This document shows, piece by piece, positions 35,690 through 44,095 of a DNA stretch of 64,000 nucleotides. The notes below the pieces were generated by a model. It did no database searches, was not told the origin of the DNA, and worked only from the letters and a program-made list of their open reading frames with translations. Position numbers and translations under genes: made by a program. Source of the stretch: Chitinophaga sp. sic0106 (GTDB lineage: Bacteria; Bacteroidota; Bacteroidia; Chitinophagales; Chitinophagaceae); the NCBI RefSeq assembly GCF_019219075.1, contig NZ_JAHUWJ010000011.1, positions 165,437 through 229,436 on the forward strand, written 5' to 3'. How positions within the stretch are numbered: the stretch's first letter is position 1; each line of letters begins with the position of its first letter.

Positions 35690-35815
35690 GAGGTTCCTCA
35701 AAAGGTCGCCCGGTTTAGGGCCAGGGGGCGTAGAGGCGTGCCCGATGCCGGGGTTTTGACGCAGCAAAAGCCCCGAAATGAGAAATTAAGGTCAGTTTTA
35801 CACAAAAAAACTACT
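35690..35815 (+). ncRNA. Candidate conserved structured element (possible small RNA), unassigned
   Basis: GC-rich block between the kinase terminator and the ilv promoter. It contains cgcccggtttagggccagggggcg (two adjoining paired parts) and a hairpin cggggttttg/caaaagccccg (35749-35775) and then an A-rich tail. I have an unverified memory of near-identical sequence (gtagaggcgtgcccgatgcc and its continuation) recurring in Bacteroidota genomes, sometimes annotated as a small ORF reading GVPDAGVLTQQKPRNEK. The frame has no credible start here. Function unknown. Confidence 0.4.
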
Positions 35816-35934
35816 GCTATATGTCTACCGATTTTGTGATTTGTTTAGAATGTGCCTAACAAATTGACTTCTTTTTTGAATATTTTCAAAAACCCTTATA
35901 GCAATTAATTTTTGACGAAATATTTGACACTTTG

Positions 35935-35965
35935 TTGTTTTTTATTTTAACCACCCATACTTTTG
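35935..35965 (+). promoter_or_regulatory. Promoter of the ilv leader/operon
   Basis: TTG at 35935-35937 and TACTTTTG (35958-35965, consensus TAnnTTTG) are separated by 20 bases. Transcription should begin near 35972, about 24 bases before the leader-peptide ATG. Confidence 0.65.
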
Positions 35966-35995
35966 TATCGATAGAAAAAAATATCACTAGCCTCC

Positions 35996-36112
35996 ATGTG
36001 GGTAAATAAAGACAATATAAAACTTAATCACATCGTAGCACAGTTGAACTGGGCTATCACGAAGGTCGTGATTATTGTCGTTGTCATTATTAGCCACCAT
36101 TTCGGAGGATAG
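35996..36112 (+). CDS. ilv operon leader peptide, 38 residues with a Val/Ile run
   Basis: ATG at 35996, TAG at 36110-36112. The peptide starts MWVNKDNIKLNHIVAQ and near its end contains VVIIVVVII (codons 24-32), nine consecutive codons for valine and isoleucine, the end products of the operon that follows. A ribosome starved for either charged tRNA would stall at 36065-36091, exposing the antiterminator strand at 36103-36109 immediately before the stop codon. The overall design is that of classical ilv attenuator peptides, although it shares no obvious sequence with the enterobacterial one. The start lies about 24 bases after the predicted transcription start. Confidence 0.88.
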   Translation: MWVNKDNIKLNHIVAQLNWAITKVVIIVVVIISHHFGG

Positions 36113-36174
36113 GTCCACGTGCATATAACACACTTAAATACGCCTTCCTCCGCAAAGAGGAAGGCTTTTTTTTT
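36103..36174 (+). promoter_or_regulatory. Transcription attenuator of the ilv operon (antiterminator and terminator)
   Basis: Terminator: stem GCCTTCCTC (36142-36150) with GAGGAAGGC (36157-36165), loop of six, then nine T residues (36166-36174), ending 36 bases before ilvE. Competing strand: CGGAGGA at 36103-36109 can pair perfectly with TCCTCCG at 36146-36152, which would break the terminator. That strand abuts the leader stop codon, so a ribosome that finishes translation covers it (termination), while a ribosome stalled in the Val/Ile run leaves it free (read-through). Confidence 0.85.
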
Positions 36175-36210
36175 GGGATCATATTTGACGATGCTAATAA
36201 TTTCAATTTT

Positions 36211-37113
36211 ATGTATAGCTATTACAACGACAACACCATTCTTTTCCTCGACGGTGAATACCGTAAAGCAGCCGAATCTAAAATAGACCTGTACGGCCAG
36301 TCTCTCCACTATGGATACGCAGTTTTTGAAGGCATCCGCGCCTATAAAACCGCTAGCGGTGAAGTAAAAATCTTCAAGGCCAAAGAACACTACGACCGTC
36401 TCCGTCGCTCCTGCGAATTAATCCACATCCCGTTCAAATGGACGAATGAAGAACTCATCGAAGCTACTTACAAGGTGTTGGAGCTGAATAACATGGAAGA
36501 AGCGTACATCAGACCACTGGTTTTCTGTCCGCCAAACATGACATTGAAAGGTGCGTCTGAAGCACATATCCTCATCTGCGCATGGGAATGGGGTGCTTAC
36601 CTCGGTGAAAAACTGCTGAAGATCATGACCTCCTCCTTTGAGCGTCCGAATCCGAAAGCATTCAAAATCGAATCCAAATCAGCAGGCCTGTACGTAAACT
36701 CGATACTCGCCTCCCAGGAAGCAAAAGACAAAGGCTACGACGAAGGACTGCTCCTGGATCAGGCAGGATACGTTGCTGAAGGCCCTGGTGCCAACGTCTT
36801 CTTTGAAAAAGACGGCAAGGTATTCACACCGCCATTAGGCTCCATCCTCCCCGGTATCACCCGCGCTACCGTAATTGAACTCTGCCACGAACTGAACATC
36901 CCGCTCGAAGAAAAACTCTTTACCATCGACGAACTGAAAACAGCTGACGCAGCCTGGTTCTGCGGTACCGCTGCAGAAGTAGTAGGTCTGGATTCCCTGG
37001 ATGGTCAGCCTTTCGGCAAACCATGGGCGCAATCCCTCGGTAAACTGCTCCAGCAGGCTTATAAAGCTAAAGTGCTGGAAAAAGAATTCGAACGCGCTGA
37101 ACAATTAGCATAA
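36211..37113 (+). CDS. ilvE: Branched-chain amino acid aminotransferase
   Basis: 300-residue fold-type IV PLP aminotransferase, catalysing the last step of valine, isoleucine and leucine synthesis with glutamate as donor. Visible: SLHYGYAVFEGIRAY (residues 31-45), RPLVF, the PLP lysine in IESKSAGLYVNS (Lys156), EGPGANVFF, and the C-terminal phosphate loop CGTAAEVVGL. It is the first structural gene behind the leader peptide and attenuator and so should be controlled by Val/Ile supply. A strong hairpin follows it (37122), before ilvD. Confidence 0.96.
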   Translation: MYSYYNDNTILFLDGEYRKAAESKIDLYGQSLHYGYAVFEGIRAYKTASGEVKIFKAKEHYDRLRRSCELIHIPFKWTNEELIEATYKVLELNNMEEAYIRPLVFCPPNMTLKGASEAHILICAWEWGAYLGEKLLKIMTSSFERPNPKAFKIESKSAGLYVNSILASQEAKDKGYDEGLLLDQAGYVAEGPGANVFFEKDGKVFTPPLGSILPGITRATVIELCHELNIPLEEKLFTIDELKTADAAWFCGTAAEVVGLDSLDGQPFGKPWAQSLGKLLQQAYKAKVLEKEFERAEQLA

Positions 37114-37121
37114 ATCTCTCT

Positions 37122-37235
37122 ACAGAAGGCATTGAGTATGAACACACCGGAGTTTTAACGGCCTCATACTGTTAACTGTACTTCAGTCAATGTAATTAGC
37201 TTTATAATTCGTACTGAATGCCTTCTGTTTTTTTT
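37122..37235 (+). terminator. Long-loop terminator between ilvE and ilvD, with a competing hairpin
   Basis: A 17-bp stem with one mismatch (37122-37138 with 37212-37228) closes a 73-nucleotide loop and is followed by eight T residues. Inside, agtatga (37135-37141) can pair with tcatact (37164-37170), which overlaps and would disrupt the terminator's left arm. It may be an internal attenuator or a plain terminator. Confidence 0.6.
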
Positions 37236-37330
37236 GAAGACCGTAAAACCGAAAAGTGAAAATCCCTGTCCAATAAGGGTTTGCGGGCAAGAAGGCCAAA
37301 TTTGAAGACCGGTATTAGATGAATTCTTAG

Positions 37331-37362
37331 TTTGACTATCACACTTTCACCTTCTAATTTTA
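37331..37362 (+). promoter_or_regulatory. Candidate promoter for ilvD-ilvB-ilvN-ilvC
   Basis: TTTG at 37331-37334 and TAATTTTA at 37355-37362 (seven of eight to TAnnTTTG) with a 20-base spacer, behind the terminator and 64 bases before ilvD. The remaining sequence of the 312-base ilvE-ilvD gap shows no gene. Confidence 0.4.
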
Positions 37363-37425
37363 AACCAACTTTTAAAATAGGATTACTATAAACCGTTGGT
37401 AATCTACACTAACAAAACAACAGCA

Positions 37426-39105
37426 ATGGAATTGAACAAGTACAGCAAAACGATCACCCAGGATCCTACGCAACCAGCTGCTCAGGCGCAGCTGCATGCT
37501 ATCGGGCTGACAGACGAAGATCTGAAAAAAGCTCAGGTGGGCGTGGTAAGCATGGGCTATGATGGCAATCCCTGTAATATGCACCTGAATGACCTCGCAA
37601 AAGTGGTGAAAGCCGCCGTCTGGGCAAATGACCTGGTAGGCCTCAGCTTCCACACCATTGGCGTGAGCGACGGTATTAGCAACGGTACCCCGGGTATGCG
37701 TTACTCCCTCGTTAGCCGCGATCTGATTGCTGACTCTATTGAAACTGTTGTTGGTGCACAGTATTATGATGCTGTAATCACCGTGCCGGGCTGCGATAAA
37801 AATATGCCTGGCTCTCTCATGGCCATGGGCCGCCTCAACCGCCCAGGTATCATGATCTACGGTGGTACTACCGCTCCAGGTAAATGGAAAGGTCAGGACC
37901 TCAACATCATCTCCGCCTTCGAAGCACTGGGCCAGAAAATGGCTGGTACCATTGCTGAAGAAGACTTTAAAGGCATCGTACACAATGCCTGCCCTGGCGC
38001 CGGCGCCTGTGGCGGTATGTATACCGCTAATACCATGTCTTCCGCCGCTGAAGCACTCGGTATGAGCCTGCCTTACAGCTCATCCAACCCCGCGCTGAGC
38101 CAGGAAAAAAAGGACGAATGCCAGGCAGCTGGTAAATTCATCCGCCTGCTCCTCGAAAAAGATATTAAACCACGCGATATCATGACCAAAGAAGCATTCG
38201 AAAATGCTATCACCGTCGTTATCGCACTGGGTGGAAGTACCAACGCTGTCATCCACCTCATCGCCGTTGCTAAATCCGTAGGTGTAAGCGTTACACTGGA
38301 AGATTTCCAACGCCTCAGCGACACCACCCCACTGATCGCAGATCTGAAACCAAGTGGTAAATACCTCATGGAAGATCTTCACAACATCGGTGGTGTACCT
38401 CTGGTAATGAAATACCTGCTGAAAGCCGGTCGCCTCCATGGCCATTGCCTCACCGTAACAGGTAAAACCATCGCTGAAAACCTGGAGTCAATCGCCGATA
38501 TCGACTTCAGCTCCCAGGATATCATTGTTCCACTGGAGAAACCGCTCAAAGCAACCGGTCATATCCAGGTATTATACGGTAACCTCGCCACCCAAGGCTC
38601 CGTTGCCAAAATCACCGGTAAAGAAGGTGAGAAATTCAAAGGCCCTGCCCGCGTATTCGATGGTGAGTTCGAACTCATCGCCGGTATCCAGTCAGGCCGC
38701 GTAAAATCAGGCGATGTAGTAGTAATTCGCCAGGTAGGCCCTAAAGGTGCACCAGGCATGCCGGAAATGCTGAAACCAACCTCCGCTATCATGGGCGTAG
38801 GCCTCGGTAAAAGCGTGGCACTGATCACCGATGGCCGCTTCTCCGGCGGTACCCACGGCTTCGTAGTAGGGCATATCACCCCTGAAGCCTTTGAAGGTGG
38901 TACCATCGCACTCGTTCAGGACAACGATATCATTGAAATAGATGCAGTGAACAATACCATCAATGTAGAAGTGAGCGATGAAGAACTGGCCGCACGCCGC
39001 GCCAGCTGGATACAGCCTGCATTGAAAGCATCCAACGGAATCTTATTTAAGTACGCAAAACTTGTAAAAAATGCAACAGAAGGATGTGTTACCGATGAAG
39101 CCTGA
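37426..39105 (+). CDS. ilvD: Dihydroxy-acid dehydratase
   Basis: 559-residue iron-sulfur dehydratase converting 2,3-dihydroxy-isovalerate and its methyl homologue to the oxo-acids. Cluster cysteines are visible in DGNPCNMHLNDL, VPGCDKNMPGSLMAMGRLNRP and HNACPGAGACGGMYTANTMSSAAEALG. The C-terminal GRFSGGTHGFVVGHITPEA signature is intact. The ATG at 37426 is preferred to an upstream TTG because the conserved N-terminus begins there. It overlaps the start of ilvB and so is translated in the same operon. Confidence 0.97.
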   Translation: MELNKYSKTITQDPTQPAAQAQLHAIGLTDEDLKKAQVGVVSMGYDGNPCNMHLNDLAKVVKAAVWANDLVGLSFHTIGVSDGISNGTPGMRYSLVSRDLIADSIETVVGAQYYDAVITVPGCDKNMPGSLMAMGRLNRPGIMIYGGTTAPGKWKGQDLNIISAFEALGQKMAGTIAEEDFKGIVHNACPGAGACGGMYTANTMSSAAEALGMSLPYSSSNPALSQEKKDECQAAGKFIRLLLEKDIKPRDIMTKEAFENAITVVIALGGSTNAVIHLIAVAKSVGVSVTLEDFQRLSDTTPLIADLKPSGKYLMEDLHNIGGVPLVMKYLLKAGRLHGHCLTVTGKTIAENLESIADIDFSSQDIIVPLEKPLKATGHIQVLYGNLATQGSVAKITGKEGEKFKGPARVFDGEFELIAGIQSGRVKSGDVVVIRQVGPKGAPGMPEMLKPTSAIMGVGLGKSVALITDGRFSGGTHGFVVGHITPEAFEGGTIALVQDNDIIEIDAVNNTINVEVSDEELAARRASWIQPALKASNGILFKYAKLVKNATEGCVTDEA

Positions 39106-40822
39106 GACAGAGGCAGATAAGCGGTCAGCCGTTAAACCTGTAATCACCGGTTCAGAAGCGGTTATCCGCTCCCTGATCGCTGAAGGGGTAGAAACCATCT
39201 TCGGTTACCCCGGTGGTGCAATCATGCCAATCTATGACGCCCTGTACGACTTCCAGGACCAGGTGCATCATATCCTGGTGAGGCACGAACAAGGTGCTAC
39301 GCACGCCGCGCAAGGGTATTCCCGCGCTTCCGGCAAAGTAGGTGTAGCCTTCGCTACCTCCGGCCCCGGCGCTACCAACCTGGTAACAGGCCTGGCAGAT
39401 GCTTATATGGACAGTACCCCTATGGTCTGCATCACCGGTCAGGTGGCAGCAACCTTACTCGGTACCGACGCTTTTCAGGAAACAGACGTGATCGGCATCA
39501 CCATGCCCATCACTAAATGGAATATACAGGTCACCCGCCAGGAAGACATTCCAGGCGCCATCGCCAAAGCATTCTATATCGCCCGCAGCGGCCGCCCAGG
39601 CCCTGTGCTGGTAGATATCACCAAGAATGCCCAGGTAGGTACCTTCGAATTCGAATACAATAAATGCGAATTTATCCGCAGCTACCAACCGGTACCTGAA
39701 CTGGATAATGAAGCCGTTACCGCTGCCGCAGCACTGATCAACAGCGCTAAAAAACCTTACATCTTCTGTGGCCACGGCGTATTACTCTCCGGTGCAGAAA
39801 ATGAATTGTTATCACTGGCAGAAAAAGCACAGATTCCTATCGCCTCCACACTGCTGGGCCTCTCCGCCGTTCCGGTGGACCACCCGCTGTACGGTGGATT
39901 GTTAGGAATGCACGGTAACTACGCACCTAATATGCTCACCTGCGAATGCGACCTCGTAATCGCAGTAGGTATGCGCTTCGATGATCGTGTAACCGGCGAC
40001 GTTACCACCTTCGTTAAACAGGCGAAAGTGATACACATCGAAATCGATGCCGCCGAAATCAATAAAATCATTCCTGCTGACATCGCCATCCTGGCAGATG
40101 CGAAAGAAGCGCTCAGCGCCCTTTCACAGCTGGTAATGCCGGCAAAGCACGACGCCTGGCTCGAAGAGTTCCGCTTCGGCCATAAAAAAGAATATGATAA
40201 GGTACAGCACCGCGAACTTTATCCGGAATCCGGTGAGATCAAGATGGCAGAAACCGTACGTCTCATCTCCGAAAAAACAAATGGCGAAGCCATCCTGGTA
40301 ACAGACGTTGGTCAACACCAGATGATCGCTTCCCGCTACTACCGCTTCAAAAATCCAAATACCAATATCACTTCCGGTGGTATGGGTACCATGGGCTTCT
40401 CCATCCCTGCCGCCATGGGCGCCAAAATGGGAGCTCCGGAAAAAGAAGTAATCGCTGTAGTAGGTGATGGCTGTTTCCAGATGACTTTACAGGAGCTGGG
40501 TACCATTTATCAGTCACAAATCGGCTGCAAAATGGTGATCCTGAACAACAACTTCCTGGGAATGGTAAGGCAGTGGCAGCAACTGTTCTTTGATAAAAGA
40601 TATTCCTCCACCGAAATGGTGAATCCTGATTTTATACAGATTGCCAAAGGATTCTTTATCCCTGGCAAAAAAGTTACAGCAAGGGAAGATCTCGCCGCAG
40701 CAATTGACGAGATGCTCGCACACAAAGGCGCTTATCTGCTGGAAGTAGTGGTGGAAAAAGAAGACAACGTATTCCCCATGGTACCTGCAGGAGCACCGGT
40801 CTCCACTATCCGCCTGGAGTAG
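39071..40822 (+). CDS. ilvB: Acetolactate synthase, large (catalytic) subunit
   Basis: 583-residue thiamine-diphosphate enzyme, first common step of branched-chain amino acid synthesis. IFGYPGGAIMPIYDALYD and HEQGATHAAQGYSRASGKVG hold the cofactor-activating glutamate; the FAD-binding middle domain contains GMRFDDRVTGDV; and the thiamine/Mg motif is VGDGCFQMTLQELGTI...ILNNNFLGMVRQWQ. The first ATG (39071) overlaps ilvD by 35 bases; an ATG at 39095 (MKPETEADKRS) would overlap by 11 and is equally plausible. The regulatory subunit gene follows after 48 bases. Confidence 0.96.
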   Translation: MQQKDVLPMKPETEADKRSAVKPVITGSEAVIRSLIAEGVETIFGYPGGAIMPIYDALYDFQDQVHHILVRHEQGATHAAQGYSRASGKVGVAFATSGPGATNLVTGLADAYMDSTPMVCITGQVAATLLGTDAFQETDVIGITMPITKWNIQVTRQEDIPGAIAKAFYIARSGRPGPVLVDITKNAQVGTFEFEYNKCEFIRSYQPVPELDNEAVTAAAALINSAKKPYIFCGHGVLLSGAENELLSLAEKAQIPIASTLLGLSAVPVDHPLYGGLLGMHGNYAPNMLTCECDLVIAVGMRFDDRVTGDVTTFVKQAKVIHIEIDAAEINKIIPADIAILADAKEALSALSQLVMPAKHDAWLEEFRFGHKKEYDKVQHRELYPESGEIKMAETVRLISEKTNGEAILVTDVGQHQMIASRYYRFKNPNTNITSGGMGTMGFSIPAAMGAKMGAPEKEVIAVVGDGCFQMTLQELGTIYQSQIGCKMVILNNNFLGMVRQWQQLFFDKRYSSTEMVNPDFIQIAKGFFIPGKKVTAREDLAAAIDEMLAHKGAYLLEVVVEKEDNVFPMVPAGAPVSTIRLE

Positions 40823-40870
40823 TACCCGCAGTAACACCCGTATTGTTTATCAGAAATTCACAACAACATT

Positions 40871-41407
40871 ATGCAAAAGGAATATACAGTTACGGTATAT
40901 ACAGAGGATCGTATTGGTATCACCAACCGTATCACCATCATATTCACCCGTCGCGGGATCAACATCACCAGTCTCACCACTGCTGAAACAGAAATCCCTG
41001 GCGTATTCAAATTCGTTATAACGGTATTGTCTACACGCGAAAAACTGGACAAGGTAGTTGGCCAGATTGAGCGACTGATTGAGATTCACCGTGCATTTGT
41101 ACACGAAGAAGATGAGGTGGTATACCAGGAGCTGGCACTCTATAAAATCTCTACCAAAGCACTGCATACCGCAGGAGATGTAGAGAAGCTGATCCGCGAG
41201 AATAACGCGCGTATCCTCACTATCACTGCCGATTATTTCGTAATAGAAAAAACAGGACATCAGCAGGAGCTGACAGATTTCATCAAGAAGCTGGAGCCGT
41301 ATGGACTGATAGAATATACTAAGAGCGGGCGCGTAGCGATTGTCAAGTGGAGCCGTCGTTTCCATGAACATCTCAAAGAACTGGATAAATCAGTAGCCAG
41401 CTATTAA
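40871..41407 (+). CDS. ilvN: Acetolactate synthase, small (regulatory) subunit
   Basis: 178 residues. An N-terminal ACT domain (EYTVTVYTEDRIGITNRITIIFTRRGINITSLTTAETEIPGVFKFVITV, residues about 3-52) binds valine for feedback inhibition and activates the catalytic subunit. The C-terminal domain (about 80-170) is the usual second regulatory half. Length is within the normal 160-180 range. It sits between ilvB and ilvC, as in many bacteria. Confidence 0.95.
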   Translation: MQKEYTVTVYTEDRIGITNRITIIFTRRGINITSLTTAETEIPGVFKFVITVLSTREKLDKVVGQIERLIEIHRAFVHEEDEVVYQELALYKISTKALHTAGDVEKLIRENNARILTITADYFVIEKTGHQQELTDFIKKLEPYGLIEYTKSGRVAIVKWSRRFHEHLKELDKSVASY

Positions 41408-41487
41408 TCGGAAAAAATAATATTCATTCACAATTTCACACCTGGCCTCCCGCAGTAGCTGTAGGCCAATGCAAAAAAAAACACAAC

Positions 41488-42534
41488 ATGGCAACCATCA
41501 ATTTTGGCGGCGTACTCGAAGAAGTAGTAACCAGAGAAGAATTCCCTATGGAAAAAGCTAGGGAAGTGCTGAAAAACGAAGTGATTGCAGTTATCGGTTA
41601 CGGTGTGCAAGGCCCAGGCCAGGCACTGAACCTGAAAGATAACGGCTTCAACGTTATCGTTGGTCAACGTAAAAACTCTGCAACCTGGGATAAAGCTGTT
41701 GCTGACGGCTGGGTACCAGGCGAAACACTGTTTGACATTGAAGAAGCAGCTGCGAAAGGTACTATTATTCAGTTCCTCCTGTCTGATGCTGGTCAGATCA
41801 CCCTGTGGCCTACGCTGAAAAAACACCTGACTCCAGGTAAAGCACTGTACTTCTCTCATGGTTTTGGTATCACTTACAAAGAGCAGACCGGCATCGTTCC
41901 TCCTGCTGACGTAGATGTGATCCTCGTAGCTCCTAAAGGTTCTGGTACTTCCCTGCGCCGCCTGTTCCTGGCTGGTCAGGGTCTGAACTCCAGCTACGCT
42001 ATCTTCCAGGATGCAACTGGTCGCGCTAAAGAACGCGTAGTAGCACTGGGTATCGGCGTTGGTTCCGGCTACCTGTTCGAAACAGATTTCAAAAAAGAAG
42101 TATTCTCTGACCTCACCGGCGAACGTGGTTCCCTGATGGGTTGTATCCAGGGTATCTTCGCTGCTCAATACGAAACACTGCGTAAAAACGGTCACTCTCC
42201 ATCTGAAGCATTCAACGAAACTGTTGAAGAGCTGACACAGTCTCTGATGCCACTGGTAGCAGAAAACGGTATGGACTGGATGTATGCTAACTGCTCTACT
42301 ACTGCTCAGCGCGGTGCGCTCGACTGGTGGAAGAAGTTCAAAGCAGCTACCCAGCCTGTATTCGACGAACTGTATCAATCAGTTGCTGAAGGTAAAGAAG
42401 CAGCACGTTCTATCGCTTCCAACAGTACCGCTGACTACCGCGAGAAACTGAACGAAGAACTGAAAGAACTGCGCGAAAGCGAAATGTGGCAGGCAGGTGC
42501 AGCAGTACGCAAACTGCGCCCTAACAACGCCTAA
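41488..42534 (+). CDS. ilvC: Ketol-acid reductoisomerase (NADP+)
   Basis: 348-residue class I enzyme that isomerises and reduces acetolactate/acetohydroxybutyrate. Rossmann motif VIGYGVQGPGQALNLKDNGFNVIVGQRK with the basic residues that select NADPH; LSDAGQ and FSHGFGI; the metal/substrate region VAPKGSGTSLRRLFLAGQG; and the C-terminal domain with MGCIQGIFAAQYETL and EELTQSLMPLVAENGMDWMYANCSTTAQRGA. Codon usage looks strongly optimised (GGT, GCT, CTG), suggesting high expression. A terminator-like hairpin separates it from ilvA. Confidence 0.97.
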   Translation: MATINFGGVLEEVVTREEFPMEKAREVLKNEVIAVIGYGVQGPGQALNLKDNGFNVIVGQRKNSATWDKAVADGWVPGETLFDIEEAAAKGTIIQFLLSDAGQITLWPTLKKHLTPGKALYFSHGFGITYKEQTGIVPPADVDVILVAPKGSGTSLRRLFLAGQGLNSSYAIFQDATGRAKERVVALGIGVGSGYLFETDFKKEVFSDLTGERGSLMGCIQGIFAAQYETLRKNGHSPSEAFNETVEELTQSLMPLVAENGMDWMYANCSTTAQRGALDWWKKFKAATQPVFDELYQSVAEGKEAARSIASNSTADYREKLNEELKELRESEMWQAGAAVRKLRPNNA

Positions 42535-42542
42535 TATCATAT

Positions 42543-42574
42543 AACAGGTTGCGGAACTTTCCGCAACCTGTTTT
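42543..42574 (+). terminator. Hairpin terminator between ilvC and ilvA
   Basis: Thirteen-bp perfect stem (42543-42555 with 42560-42572) and a four-T tail, eight bases behind ilvC. As ilvA follows only 18 bases later, it may partially attenuate rather than end the operon. Confidence 0.7.
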
Positions 42575-42591
42575 CAAATCTTTTCTATTTT

Positions 42592-43851
42592 ATGTCCACC
42601 AATACTTCCCTGGGCGTCAGCCCGCTAAATATACTGGATGCGGCTGTGAAACTTAAACCAGTTGTTAACCGCACGCCGCTCACTTATTCTGCAACCCTCT
42701 CCCGCCGCTATAACTGCGATGTATACCTGAAAAGAGAGGATATGCAAATTGTACGTTCTTATAAATTGCGTGGGGCATATAACCTGATTAGCAGCCTTCC
42801 TGCCGAATTGCTGGCAAAAGGCGTTACCTGCGCCAGCGCCGGTAACCATGCACAGGGCTTTGCCTATGCATGTAAAGCAATGAATATTAAAGGCGTGGTT
42901 TTCATGCCTATCATTACACCTAAACAAAAAGTTACACAGGTACGTATGTTCGGTGGCGATAACATCGAAATACGCCTGGTAGGAGATACCTTTGATGATT
43001 GCTCCGCAGAAGCACAGGTATTCACCAAAGCAGAAGGTATGACCTTTATCCCGCCGTTCGATAACCCGAAAATTATCGAAGGCCAGGGAACCGTAGCCGT
43101 GGAAATTCTGGAAGATCAGCAACATATCGACTTCCTGTTTGTACCGGTAGGCGGCGGCGGCCTCGCAGCCGGCGTAGGTACTTATTTTCAGACCTACAGC
43201 CCTCATACATGTATTATCGGCGTAGAGCCGGAAGGTGCACCCTCCATGCTCCGCGCACTGGAAAACGGTAGCCCTGTTACCCTCGGCGATATCGAAAGAT
43301 TTGTGGACGGCGCAGCCGTAAAACGTGTAGGCACCCTCAACTATGAAATATGTAAGGAAGTACTGGAAAAAATGCACCTCGTAAACGAAGGTAAAGTTTG
43401 CTCCACCATCCTCAAATTATATAACGAAGACGCTATCGTAGTGGAACCGGCAGGAGCCTTGTCTATTGCCGCACTCGACGATTTTGCCGATGAAATCCGT
43501 GGCAAAAAAGTAGTGTGCGTCATCAGCGGTAGCAACAACGACATCGACCGTATGCAGGAAATCAAAGAAAGATCCCTGCTGTATGAAGGCCTGAAACACT
43601 ACTTTATTGTACGTTTCGCACAGCGCCCGGGAGCACTGAAAGACTTCCTGAACCATGTCCTCGGTCCAAACGATGATATTACCCGCTTCGAATACATCCA
43701 GAAGCATAACAAGGAAGCAGGTCCGGCACTGATTGGCATTGAACTGGGCAAAAAGGAAGATTACGATCTACTCATCGCCAACTTCCGCAAGTATAACCTG
43801 AACTTTACTGAACTTAATAAAGATGATAACCTGTTCGGTTATCTCGTGTAA
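42592..43851 (+). CDS. ilvA: Threonine dehydratase (biosynthetic)
   Basis: 419-residue PLP enzyme converting threonine to 2-oxobutyrate, the isoleucine-specific entry step. KREDMQIVRSYKLRGAYN contains the PLP lysine (Lys58); SAGNHAQGFAYACK is the substrate loop; and VPVGGGGLAAGVGTYF binds the phosphate. One ACT-like regulatory domain follows (about residues 330-415, HYFIVRFAQRPGALKDFLNHVLG), so the protein is of the shorter single-domain form rather than the 514-residue enterobacterial type. It is the last ilv gene, ending at a strong terminator. Confidence 0.95.
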   Translation: MSTNTSLGVSPLNILDAAVKLKPVVNRTPLTYSATLSRRYNCDVYLKREDMQIVRSYKLRGAYNLISSLPAELLAKGVTCASAGNHAQGFAYACKAMNIKGVVFMPIITPKQKVTQVRMFGGDNIEIRLVGDTFDDCSAEAQVFTKAEGMTFIPPFDNPKIIEGQGTVAVEILEDQQHIDFLFVPVGGGGLAAGVGTYFQTYSPHTCIIGVEPEGAPSMLRALENGSPVTLGDIERFVDGAAVKRVGTLNYEICKEVLEKMHLVNEGKVCSTILKLYNEDAIVVEPAGALSIAALDDFADEIRGKKVVCVISGSNNDIDRMQEIKERSLLYEGLKHYFIVRFAQRPGALKDFLNHVLGPNDDITRFEYIQKHNKEAGPALIGIELGKKEDYDLLIANFRKYNLNFTELNKDDNLFGYLV

Positions 43852-43877
43852 GACGATTTTTTTACTGCTGATTGATT

Positions 43878-43919
43878 AAAAGGGATTGCCGCTTAAAGTG
43901 GTAATCCCTTTTGGTTTTT
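43878..43919 (+). terminator. Terminator of the ilv operon
   Basis: Stem aaaagggattgcc/ggtaatccctttt (43878-43890 with 43900-43912), followed by ggttttt, 26 bases behind the ilvA stop. Confidence 0.85.
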
Positions 43920-43921
43920 AA

Positions 43922-43962
43922 CAGCGTTAAGTGCAGGGCCGAAGGGCCTGCACTTAACGCTG
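43922..43962. repeat. Large intergenic hairpin with CCGAAGG apex
   Basis: Eighteen-bp stem with one bulged G, capped by gccgaagggc. The apex is the same as in the REP-like second hairpins, but the stem is longer and no first hairpin precedes it. It lies directly behind the ilv terminator. Confidence 0.55.
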
Positions 43963-44003
43963 ATTTTATCACAATTAGGTCAGCTCATAACTATCTATAC
44001 CGT

Positions 44004-44033
44004 GGGGAAGCAGGGCGGGTGCCCTGCTTCCCC
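44004..44033. repeat. Perfect 13-bp intergenic inverted repeat
   Basis: ggggaagcagggc (44004-44016) and gccctgcttcccc (44021-44033) around gggt. It is GC-rich with no T tract, between the ilv operon and the SDR gene. Confidence 0.5.
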
Positions 44034-44095
44034 CAAGGGGGCCTCTAAAAGGAAAAATTTCAGTAGCTTAGAATATCATCTCTCAAAAGAAAAAA

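Noticed and set aside
37138..37158. Six-codon ORF (MNTPEF) inside the ilvE-ilvD terminator loop as a second leader peptide
   Set aside because: It has no Ile, Val or Leu codons, so it cannot sense the operon's products.
41428..42378. 316-codon open frame opposite ilvC
   Set aside because: Shadow of a strongly codon-biased gene; the protein is rich in Cys, Phe and His runs with no domain.
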